Part shown: positions 1 to 10,041 of the stretch, piece by piece
How the letters are laid out: every line of letters begins with the position of its first letter
Numbering within the stretch: the first letter of the stretch is position 1
From: Arbacia lixula
Lineage: Eukaryota; Echinodermata; Echinoidea; Arbacioida; Arbaciidae
Direction: 5' to 3'
DNA length: 64,000 nucleotides
Assembly: GCA_963669155.1 (NCBI GenBank)
Contig: CAVLGW020000019.1
Span: 62,001-126,000 of the forward strand
Program-made: the position numbers and the translations under genes
Notes under the pieces: generated by a model
Databases searched by the model: none
Told to the model about the DNA's origin: nothing
The model's input: only the letters and a program-made list of their open reading frames with translations

Positions 1-207
1 TTTTCTTTCTTTATTAGGTGGTCTGTCGCCAACGACAGATCACCTCTTAATTTCGTTAGAATTTTCTTTCTTTATTATTTATTTATTTATTTTTATTCCA
101 AATTTTTGTGACATGGATATCTCAACAATGCATAGGCCATATTTCATGAAATGTTCATCATGTATGGACATATATGTGAACATGTTACAGCAACATTTTC
201 AAGGTCA

Positions 208-226
208 TGACGTCATCGTGACGTCA
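208..226. promoter_or_regulatory. Paired TGACGTCA palindromes (CRE/ATF-type), subfamily A
   Basis: Two perfect 8-base palindromes TGACGTCA lie at 208-215 and 219-226, 11 bases start to start, about one helical turn. The pair recurs at the same place in nearly all A units, with a third copy at 853-860 in unit 1 and its equivalents. The motif is the known CREB/ATF site. Binding here is not shown and is only inferred. Confidence 0.55.
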
Positions 227-1279
227 TCTACGAGCAGTTTAATGAAAAACTATTACCTCATGTAGCTCAAGAACTGGTCATCTCTGTGTAATGAAATTTG
301 ACATGCATATAATTAATGAGTAACTAATTAATTTCATTGAAAAAAAACGCGCGCGTACGCGTACGTTAGTGCAAAAACGCGCGCGCAAAATTTTAAAATG
401 CTCCAAATCAACTCAAAATTGTTTTGCATATGTTTCAGGCCATTTCTAGCATTTCAAAAATTTCCGCGCGTGCGCGCGCGTTCGCGCGTTTTTTCGTGCG
501 TAACGCGAACAAAACGTCAAAATTCTGTTTTTTTACTGGATTCATGTTACTGACACTACATACAACACATCCTGTCATTTTGAGCCATTTCCATGCAATA
601 ACAAGGTCGTGCGGGTGCGTCAAAGTTCAAAGTCTGCGCGTGCGTCAATACGTTTTTGTGTGCAAATATTGCAAAAAACATGACTACCTTCAATCGGCCA
701 TAGCTCTTCAGAATGGCCGGTGACCCCCAATTTTTTTTCAATATTCTGAAAGAGTGGGAAATGTAGATGTGATTTAATGTTCGATTTACCTTTTAAATTT
801 ATGTTGATGTCATCATATTGCCATATGAATCGAAAAAATGATTTTTCATGTATGACGTCATGAACTTTTTTACCCGCTTTTGTGTATCTCAGTAATTCAT
901 GGTCAATTTTCTCCCAAATTTCAGTATGTTGTAGCTGAGACCTCGCTCCATAGTAAGAGTTGCCTTCATTTTTCATTTTGATGACGTCTTCACGGTGTAA
1001 ATTTCATTATACGCATGAATGTCAAAATCGCACTTCCGTGTTATGTCAATGGAAGTGGTATTTATGAAATGACATGACGAGCTTCTAGGAGATGTATCTC
1101 ACTAATATGTCAAGCTTTCACTCTGAAATTTCAGTATGTTCTGGCTGAGTCTACGAGCTTTCCGGAACGTTGTCTCCATTTTTTAATCAGATGTCGGGAT
1201 CATGGTGAAATTTCAGCTTGAATATCGATTTCTTAATCATTCTAGCCCCTGCTGGGCATTACGTGTTAAGTGAATGGGA

Positions 1280-1352
1280 AGATTTGTGGCTCAATAGGTA
1301 AGGCGCCGTTTTAAGATCTCGAGGCCCCCGGTTCGATTCCTGGCGTGGGTAG
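1280..1352 (+). other. tRNA-Leu-like sequence with Pol III A and B boxes (subfamily A example)
   Basis: TGGCTCAATAGG at 1287-1298 fits an A box and GGTTCGATTCC at 1330-1340 is a canonical B box. Between them the GGTAAGGCG...TTTTAAGATC pattern resembles tRNA-Leu(UAA) with its variable arm lost. The T arm pairs with one mismatch and the acceptor arm pairs poorly, so this is a tRNA-derived relic rather than a working tRNA. A TTTT run lies in the anticodon-loop region (1309-1312) and another downstream (1360-1363); either could stop Pol III. The same segment occurs in every complete unit except unit 12. Confidence 0.72.
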
Positions 1353-1664
1353 GGTCAACTTTTGCATTCCTTTTGCAATGTTTATTTTGCCATCTTCTTC
1401 TGTTCTATGCCTCACTTTGTCATTCTCTTTGAGATTTTCTTTCCAATTCTTTTTTCTCTCACCCCATTCTCTTACATGACTATTAATCACGTTAGCATAA
1501 ACATGTTACCATTTAGGAAATTCTCTGAAATTTTAGTATAATAGGTGCCCTATGAGCTTTCTTGAGCGCTGTCTCACATTGCTTATGGATAGTTGGTGTC
1601 ACGAATGAAGGTCTATAGTTCACCGTGCATTTTCCAGCCCATGTCTGTGCATGAATTTGCCAAT

Positions 1665-1702
1665 GCAGACCACCTGATACTTGTCCACAAGTATGTCTCG
1701 TT
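1665..1702 (+). other. 3' terminus of the element: inverted motif, stem-loop, tail
   Basis: GCAGACCACCT (1665-1675) is followed by one base, the perfect stem-loop ATACTTGT-CC-ACAAGTAT (1677-1694) and the 8-base tail GTCTCGTT (1695-1702). The arrangement is constant at the end of almost every unit. The motif is the exact complement of the first 10-11 bases of the 5' terminus. This is the expected layout of a Helentron/Helitron2 3' end, where the subterminal repeat sits just inside a terminal stem-loop. Confidence 0.8.
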
Positions 1703-3330
1703 ATTATTTATTTTTATTCCTATTTTTTGTGACATGGATATCTCAACAATGCATGGACCATGTTTCATCAAATGTTCATCATGTATAGGTATATATGTGA
1801 ACATGTCACAGGAACATTTTCAAGGTCATTACGTAATCGTGACGTCATGGACGAGCGATTTAATGAAAATCTATTATTTCATGTAGCTCTAAAACCGTTC
1901 ATCTCTGTGTAATGAAATTTGGCATGTATATAATTAATGACAAGACAATTAATTTCAATGAAAAAAAACGCGCGCGTACGCGTACGTTAGTGCATTAACG
2001 CGCGCGTAAAATAAAAAAATGCTCCAAATCAACTAGAAATTGTTTTGCATATGTTTGAGGCCATTTCTAGCATTTTTTAAATTTCCGCGCGTACGCGCGC
2101 GCGCGCGCGTTTTTCCGTGCGTTTAGCAAACGCAACGTCGGAAAACCGTTTTTTCACTGGATTCATGTTTCTGACACTGCAAACAACACATCCTGAAATT
2201 TTGAGCCATTTCTATGCAATAATAAGGTCGTGCGGGTGCGTCAAAATTCAAAGTCCGCGCGTGCGTCAATACGTTTTTGTGTGCAAAAACATGACCACCT
2301 TCAATCGGCCATAGCTCCTCAGAATGGCTGGTGACCCCCAATTTTTTTTTCATATTTTGAAAGAGTGGGAACTTTAGATGCTATTTCATGTATCATTTGG
2401 TCGTTAAATACATCGTAACGTCATCATATTGCCATATGAATCGAAAAAAATCAATTTTCATGTATGACGTCATAAACTTTTTTACCCGTTCTTGCGTATC
2501 TCAGTAATCTTTGGTCAATTTTGTTCCAAATTTCAGTATGTGATAGCTGAGACATTGCTCTATGAGAAAGTAGCCCTAATATTTCAATAGGATTCTATCT
2601 TCATGGTATGAATTTGATTATAGACATTAATGTCAAAATCGATCGTAAGTACGTGTTATGTCAATGGAAGGGGTATTTATTAAATGACATGACGATCTTC
2701 TAGGAGCTGTATCTCGCTTATGTTCAATTCTGTTACTCTGAAATTTTAGTATGTTGTAGCTGAGTCTACTAGCTTTCGGAGACGTCATCTTTATTTTTCA
2801 ATCAGATGTCGCGATCATGGCGAAATTTCATCTTGAATATCAATTTCTTAATCATTCTAGCCCCTGCTGGGCATTACGTGTTAAGTGAATGGGAAGATGT
2901 GTGGCTCAATTGGTAAGGCGCCGCGTTTTAAGATCTCGAGGCCCCCGGTTCGATTCCTGGAGTGGGTAGGGTAAATTTTTGCATTCCTTTTACAATTTTT
3001 TTTTTTGCCATCTTCTTCTGTTCTATCCCTCACTTTGTCATTGTCTTTGAGATTTTCTTTCCCATTCGTTTTCTCTCACCCCTTTATCTTACGTGGCTAT
3101 TAATTACATGTTAGCACAATATACATGTAACCATTTAGGCATGTCTCTGAAATGTACGTTAGTAGACATTGTAGGTGCGCTCTGAGCTTTCTTGAGCGGA
3201 GTCTCTGATTGCTTATGAATAGATGGTGTCACGATTGAAGGTCCATATCACCATGCATTTTCTAGCCCATGTCAGTGCATGAATTTGCCAATGCAGACCA
3301 CCTTATACTTGTCCACAAGTATGTCTCGTT
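1703..3330 (+). mobile_element. HINE-like unit 2 (subfamily B)
   Basis: There is no 5' hairpin. The previous tail runs directly into TTATTTA and the B body. B box at 2947-2957. This copy has the 10-base deletion after TGTGCAAA that marks subgroup B1 (units 2-4 and 15-17). The switch from A to B occurs at the unit boundary 1702/1703. Confidence 0.87.
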
Positions 3331-3344
3331 TATTATTATTTATT

Positions 3345-3375
3345 AGGTGGTCTGCCATGCCATGGCAGATCACCT
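3345..3375 (+). other. 5' terminal hairpin, M type
   Basis: A 31-base hairpin. The outer arms AGGTGGTCTG/CAGATCACCT are the same as the T type, but the inner stem is CCATG/CATGG around a single C. The stem is kept although its sequence differs from the T type, which points to selection on pairing. This form accompanies subfamily B bodies. Confidence 0.8.
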
Positions 3376-3400
3376 CTTGTTTTTGTCCGAATTTTCTTTC

Positions 3401-3433
<33 letters not shown>

Positions 3434-4620
3434 TATTTTTATTCCTATTTTTTGTGACATGGATATCTCAACAATGCATGGACCATGTTTCATCAAATGT
3501 TCATCATGTATAGGTATATATGTGAACATGTCACAGGAACATTTTCAAGGTCATTACGTAATCGTGACGTCATGCACGAGCAATTTAATGAAAATCTATT
3601 ATTTCATGTAGCTCTAAAACCGTTCATCTCTGTGTAATGAAATTTGGCATGTATATAATTAATGACAAGACAATTGATTTCAATGAAAAAAAACGCGCGC
3701 GTACGCGTACGTTAGTGCATTAACGCGCGCGTAAAATAAAAAAATGCTTCAAATCAACTAGAAATTGTTTTGCATATGTTTGAGGCCATTTCTAGCATTT
3801 TTTAAATTTCCGCGCGTACGCGCGCGCGCGCGCGTTTTTCCGTGCGTTTAGCAAACGCAACGTCGGAAAACCGTTTTTTCACTGGATTCATGTTTCTGAC
3901 ACTGCAAACAACACATCCTGAAATTTTGAGCCATTTCTATGCAATAATAAGGTCGTGCGGGTGCGTCAAAGTTCAAAGTCCGCGCGTGCGTCAATACGTT
4001 TTTGTGTGCAAAAACATGACCACCTTCAATCGGCCATAGCTCCTCAGAATGGCTGGTGACCCCCAATTTTTTTTTCATATTTTGAAAGAGTGGGAACTGT
4101 AGATGCTATTTCATGTATCATTTGGTCGTTAAATACATCGTAACGTCATCATATTGCCATATGAATCGAAAAAATCAATTTTCATGTATGACGTCATAAA
4201 CTTTTTTACCCGTTCTTGCGTATCTCAGTAATCTTTGGTCAATTTTGTTCCAAATTTCAGTATGTGATAGCTGAGACATTGCTCTATGAGAAAGTAGCCC
4301 TAATATTTCAATAGGATTCTATCTTCATGGTATGAATTTGATTATAGACATTAATGTCAAAATCGATCGTAAGTACGTGTTATGTCAATGGAAGGGGTAT
4401 TTATTAAATGACATGACGATCTTCTAGGAGCTGTATCTCGCTTATGTTCAATTCTGTTACTCTGAAATTTTAGTATGTTGTAGCTGAGTCTACTAGCTTT
4501 CGGGAACGTCATCTTTATTTTTCAATCAGATGTCGCGATCATGGCGAAATTTCATCTTGAATATCAATTTCTTAATCATTCTAGCCCCTGCTGGGCATTA
4601 CGTGTTAAGTGAATGGGAAA

Positions 4621-4693
4621 ATGTGTGGCTCAATTGGTAAGGCGCCGCGTTTTAAGATCTCGAGGCCCCCGGTTCGATTCCTGGAGTGGGTAG
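4621..4693 (+). other. tRNA-Leu-like sequence (subfamily B example)
   Basis: This is the B form of the tRNA-like segment. It has two extra bases in the anticodon region (GCCGCGTTTTAAG against GCCGTTTTAAG in A), an A box variant GGCTCAATTGG and B box 4671-4681. The B box is altered in units 18 (35262-35272, GGTTAGATTCC) and 20 (38512-38522, GGCTCGATTCC). Confidence 0.7.
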
Positions 4694-5053
4694 GGTAAAT
4701 TTTTGCATTCCTTTTACAATGTTTTTTTTTGCCATCTTCTTCTGTTCTATCCCTCACTTTGTCATTCTCTTTGAGATTTTCTTTCCCATTCGTTTTCTCT
4801 CGCCCCTTTATCTTACGTGGCTATTAATGACATGTTAGCACAATATACATGTACCATTTAAGCATGTCTCTGAAATGTACGTTAGTAGACATTGTAGGTG
4901 CGCTCTGAGCTTTCTTGAGCGGAGTCTCTGATTGCTTATGAATAGATGGTGTCACGATTGAAGGTCCATATCACCGTGCATTTTCTAGCCCATGTCAGTG
5001 CATGAATTTGCCAATGCAGACCACCTTATACTTGTCCACAAGTATGTCTCGTT

Positions 5054-6663
5054 ATTCCTATTTTTTGTGACATGGATATCTCAACAATGCATGGACCATG
5101 TTTCATCAAATGTTCATCATGTATAGGTATATATGTGAACATGGTCCAGCAACATTTTCAAGGTCATTACGTAATCGTGACGTCATGCACGAGCAATTTA
5201 ATGAAAATCGATTATCTCATGTAGCTCTAAAACCGTTCATCTCTGTGTAATGAAATTTGGCATGTATATAATTAATGACAAGACAATTAATTTCAATGAA
5301 AAAAAACGCGCGCGTACGCGTACGTTAGTGCATTAACGCGCGCGTAAAATAAAAAAATGCTCCAAATCAACTAGAAATTGTTTTGCATATGTTTGATGCC
5401 ATTTCTAGCATTTTTTAAATTTCCGCGCGTACGCGCGCGCGCGCGCGTTTTTCCGTGCGTTTAGCAAACGCAACGTCGGAAAACCGTTTTTTTACTGGAT
5501 TCATGTTTCTGACACTGCAAACAACACATCCTGAAATTTTGAGCCATTTCTATGCAATAATAAGGTCGTGCGGGTGCGTCAAAGTTCAAAGTCCGCGCGT
5601 GCGTCAATACGTTTTTGTGTGCAAAAACATGACCACCTTCAATCGGCCATAGCTCCTCAGAATGGCTGGTGACCCCCAATTTTTTTTTCATATTTTGAAA
5701 GAGTGGGAACTGTAGATGCTATTTCATGTATCATTTGGTCGTTAAATACATCGTAACGTCATCATATTGCCATATGAATCGAAAAAATCAATTTTCATGT
5801 ATGACGTCATAAACTTTTTTACCCGTTCTTGCGTATCTCAGTAATCTTTGGTCAATTTTGTTCCAAATTTCAGTATGTGATAGCTGAGACATTGCTCTAT
5901 GAGAAAGTAGCCCTAATATTTCAATAGGATTCTATCTTCATGGTATGAATTTGATTATAGACATTAATGTCAAAATCGATCGTAAGTACGTGTTATGTCA
6001 ATGGAAGGGGTATTTATTAAATGACATGACGATCTTCTAGGAGCTGTATCTCGCTTATGTTCAATTCTGTTACTCTGAAATTTTAGTATGTTGTAGCTGA
6101 GTCTACTAGCTTTCGGGGACGTCATCTTTATTTTTCAATCAGATGTCGCGATCATGGCGAAATTTCATCTTGAATATCAATTTCTTAATCATTCTAGCCC
6201 CTGCTGGGCATTACATGTTAAGTGAATGGGAAGATGTGTGGCTCAATTGGTAAGGCGCCGCGTTTTAAGATCTCGAGGCCCCCGGTTCGATTCCTGGAGT
6301 GGGTAGGGTAAATTTTCGCATTCCTTTTACAATGTTTCTTTTGCCATCTTCTTCTGTTCTATCCCTCACTTTGTCTTTCTCTTTGAGATTTTCTTTCCCA
6401 TTCGTTTTCTCTCGCCCCTTTATTACGTGGCTATTAATTACATGTTAGCACAATATACATGTAACCATTGAGGCATGTCTCTGAAATGTACGTTAGTAGA
6501 CATTGTAGGTGCGCTATGAGCTTTCTTGAGCGGAGTCTCTGATTGCTTATGAATAGATGGTGTCACGATTGAAGGTCCATATCACCGTGCATTTTCTAGC
6601 CCATGTCAGTGCATGAATTTGCCAATGCAGACCACCTTATACTTGTCCACAAGTATGTCTCGT
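5054..6663 (+). mobile_element. HINE-like unit 4 (subfamily B, 5' end and microsatellite lost)
   Basis: The upstream tail joins directly to ATTCCTATTTTTTG of the body, so both the 5' hairpin and the TTA run are missing. It is the shortest junction in the window. B box at 6284-6294. Subgroup B1. Confidence 0.86.
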
Positions 6664-8236
6664 TTATTTTTATTCCAAATTTTTGTGACATGGATATCTC
6701 AACAATGCATAGGCCATATTTCATGAAATGTTCATCATGTATGGACATATATGTTAACATGTTACAGCAACATTTTCAAGGTCATGACGTCATCGTGACG
6801 TCATCTACGAGCAGTTTAATGAAAAACTATTACCTCATGTAGCTCTAGAACTGGTCATCTCTGTGTAATGAAATTTGACATGCATATAATTAATGAGTAG
6901 CTAATTAATTTCATTGAAAAAAAACGCGCGCGTACGCGTACGTTAGTGCAAAAACGCGCGCGCAAAATTTTAAAATGCTCCAAATCAACTCAAAATTGTT
7001 TTGCATATGTTTCAGGCCATTTCTAGCATTTCAAAAATTTCCGCGCGTGCGCGCGCGTTCTCGCGCTTTTTTCGTGCGTAACGCGAACAAAACGTCAAAA
7101 TTCTGTTTTTTTACTGGATTCATGTTACTGACACTACATACAACACATCCTGTCATTTTGAGCCATTTCCATGCAATAACAAGGTCGTGCGGGTGCGTCA
7201 AAGTTCAAAGTCTGCGCGTGCGTCAATACGTTTTTGTGTGCAAATATTGCAAAAAACATGACTACCTTCAATCGGCCATAGCTCTTCAGAATGGCCGGTG
7301 ACCCCCAATTTTTTTTCAATATTCTGAAAGAGTGGGAAATGTAGATGTGATTTAATTTTCGATTTACCTTTTAAATTTATGTTGATGTCATCATATTGCC
7401 ATATGAATCGAAAAAATGATTTTTCATGTATGACGTCATGAACTTTTTTACCCGCTTTTGTGTATCTCAGTAATTCATGGTCAATTTTCTCCCAAATTTC
7501 AGTATGTTGTAGCTGAGACCTCGCTCCATAGTAGGAGTTGCCTTCATTTTTCATTTTGATGACGTCTTCACGGTGTAAATTTCATTATACGCATGAATGT
7601 CAAAATCGCACTTCCGTGTTATGTCAATGGAAGTGGTATTTATGAAATGACATGACGAGCTTCTAGGAGATGTATCTCACTAATATGTCAAGCTTTCACT
7701 CTGAAATTTCATTATGTTGTAGCTGAGTCTACGAGCTTTCCGGAACGTTGTCTCCATTTTTTAATCAGATGTCGGGATCATGGTGAAATTTCAGCTTGAA
7801 TATCGATTTCTTAATCATTCTAGCCCCTGCTGGGCATTACGTGTTAAGTGAATGGGAAGATTTGTGGCTCAATAGGTAAGGCGCCGTTTTAAGATCTCGA
7901 GGCCCCCGGTTCGATTCCTGGCGTGGGTAGGGTCAACTTTTGCATTCCTTTTGCAATGTTTATTTTGCCATCTTCTTCTGTTCTATCCCTCACTTTTTCA
8001 TTCTCTTTGAGATTTTCTTTGCAATTCTTTTTTCTCTCGCCCCATTCTCTTACATGACTATTAATCACGTTAGCATAAACATGTTACCATTTAGGAAATT
8101 CTCTGAAATGTTAGTATAATAGGTGCCCTATGAGCTTTCTTGAGCGATGTCTCACATTGCTTATGGATAGACGGTGTCACGAATGAAGGTCTATAGTTCA
8201 CCGTGCATTTTCCAGCCCATGTCTGTGCATGAATTT
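6664..8236 (+). mobile_element. HINE-like unit 5 (subfamily A, 3' terminus deleted)
   Basis: This is the only unit without the 3' motif, stem-loop and tail. The sequence stops at GCATGAATTT and passes into a T/TTA run. No 5' hairpin is present. B box at 7908-7918. The following unit carries three hairpins. Confidence 0.86.
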
Positions 8237-10011
8237 TTTATTATTTATTAGGTGGTCTGCCATGCCATGGCAGATCACCTCTTGTTTTTGTCCGAATTTT
8301 CTTTCTTTATTATTATTAGGTGGTCTGTCGCCAACGACAGATCACCTCTTAATTTCGTTAGAATTTTCTTTCTTTATTATTAGGTGGTCTGTCGCCAACG
8401 ACAGATCACCTCTTAATTTCGTTAGAATTTTCTTTCTTTATTTATTTATTTTTATTCCAAATTTTTGTGACATGGATATCTCAACAATGCATAAGCCATA
8501 TTTCATGAAATGTTCATCATGTATGGACATATATGTGAACATGTTACAGCAACATTTTCAAGGTCATGACGTCATCGTGACGTCATCTACGAGCAGTTTA
8601 ATGAAAAACTATTACCTCATGTAGCTCTAGAACTGGTCATCTCTGTGTAATGAAATTTGACATGCATATAATTAATGAGTAGCTAATTAATTTCATTGAA
8701 AAAAAACGCGCGCGTACGCGTACGTTAGTGCAAAAACGCGCGCGCAAAATTTTAAAATGCTCCAAATCAACTCAAAATTGTTTTGCATATGTTTCAGGCC
8801 ATTTCTAGCATTTCAAAAATTTCCGCGCGTGCGCGCGCGTTCGCGCGTTTTTTCGTGCGTAACGCGAACAAAACGTCCAAATTCTGTTTTTTTACTGGAT
8901 TCATGTTACTGACACTACATACAACACATCCTGTCATTTTGAGCCATTTCCATGCAATAACAAGGTCGTGCGGGTGCGTCAAAGTTCAAAGTCTGCGCGT
9001 GCGTCAATACGTTTTTGTGTGCAAATATTGCAAAAAACATGACTACCTTCAATCGGCCATAGCTCTTCAGAATGGCCGGTGACCCCCAATTTTTTTTCAA
9101 TATTCTGAAAGAGTGGGAAATGTAGATGTGATTTAATGTTCGATTTACCTTTTAAATTTATGTTGATGTCATCATATTGCCATATGAATCGAAAAAATGA
9201 TTTTTCATGTATGACGTCATGAACTTTTTTACCCGCTTTTGTGTATCTCAGTAATTCATGGTCAATTTTCTCCCAAATTTCAGTATGTTGTAGCTGAGAC
9301 CTCGCTCCATAGTAGGAGTTGCCTTCATTTTTCATTTTGATGACGTCTTCACGGTGTAAATTTCATTATACGCATGAATGTCAAAATCGCACTTCCGTGT
9401 TATGTCAATGGAAGTGGTATTTATGAAATGACATGACGAGCTTCTAGGAGATGTATCTCACTAATATGTCAAGCTTTCACTCTGAAATTTCAGTATGTTG
9501 TAGCTGAGTCTACGAGCTTTCCGGAACGTTGTCTCCATTTTTTAATCAGATGTCGGGATCATGGTGAAATTTCAGCTTGAATATCGATTTCTTAATCATT
9601 CTAGCCCCTGCTGGGCATTACGTGTTAAGTGAATGGGAAGATTTGTGGCTCAATAGGTAAGGCGCCGTTTTAAGATCTCGAGGCCCCCGGTTCGATTCCT
9701 GGCGTGGGTAGGGTCAACTTTTGCATTCCTTTTGCAATGTTTATTTTGCCATCTTCTTCTGTTCTATGCCTCACTTTGTCATTCTCTTTGAGATTTTCTT
9801 TCCAATTCTTTTTTCTCTCACCCCATTCTCTTACATGACTATTAATCACGTTAGCATAAACATGTTACCATTTAGGAAATTCTCTGAAATTTTAGTATAA
9901 TAGGTGCCCTATGAGCTTTCTTGAGCGATGTCTCACATTGCTTATGGATAGATGGTGTTACGAATGAAGGTCTATAGTCCAGCTTATACTTGTCCACAAG
10001 TATGTCTCGTT
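8237..10011 (+). mobile_element. HINE-like unit 6 (subfamily A, three stacked 5' hairpins)
   Basis: Hairpins lie at 8250-8280 (M), 8318-8347 (T) and 8382-8411 (T). The one next to the body is T, as expected for A. B box at 9689-9699. Its 3' end has the shared deletion that removes GCAGACCACC but keeps the stem-loop and tail (CCAGCTTATACTTG junction near 9979-9992). Confidence 0.87.
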
Positions 10012-10041
10012 AGGTGGTCTGTCGCCAACGACAGATCACCT
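10012..10041 (+). other. 5' terminal hairpin, T type
   Basis: A 30-base hairpin with arms AGGTGGTCTGTCG and CGACAGATCACCT around a CCAA loop. There is one G-T wobble at the sixth pair. It starts directly after the previous unit's tail. All 15 units with a typical A or B body and a hairpin carry the type that matches their body; this T form goes with A. Confidence 0.82.

Larger units (their letters stand above)
1..1702 (+). mobile_element. HINE-like unit 1 (subfamily A, 5' end cut by window)
   Basis: The 5' hairpin of T type (inner stem CTGTCG/CGACAG) is at 16-45. Body landmarks used as the A reference are: TGACGTCA palindromes at 208-215, 219-226 and 853-860; CG tracts at 348-387 and 464-488; a tRNA-Leu-like segment with B box 1330-1340; the 3' motif GCAGACCACCT at 1665-1675; the stem-loop at 1677-1694; and the tail at 1695-1702. 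No protein function is supported, because its short reading frames are not shared with subfamily B. Confidence 0.88.
3331..5053 (+). mobile_element. HINE-like unit 3 (subfamily B)
   Basis: The 5' hairpin of M type (inner stem CTGCCATG/CATGGCAG) is at 3345-3375, followed by a long TTA run near 3401-3430. In this subfamily the first bZIP-type palindrome is TTACGTAA instead of TGACGTCA. B box at 4671-4681. Subgroup B1. Confidence 0.87.

Noticed and set aside
620-976. A 118-residue minus-strand open frame repeated in most A units (and a 99-residue plus-strand frame overlapping it)
   Set aside because: It persists only because A units are nearly identical. The same region in B units and unit 12 does not keep the frame, both strands are open at once, and no domain is recognisable.
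1280-1352. Functional tRNA-Leu gene
   Set aside because: The acceptor stem does not pair well, the variable arm is missing and a TTTT run interrupts the anticodon region, so it is kept only as a tRNA-derived relic.
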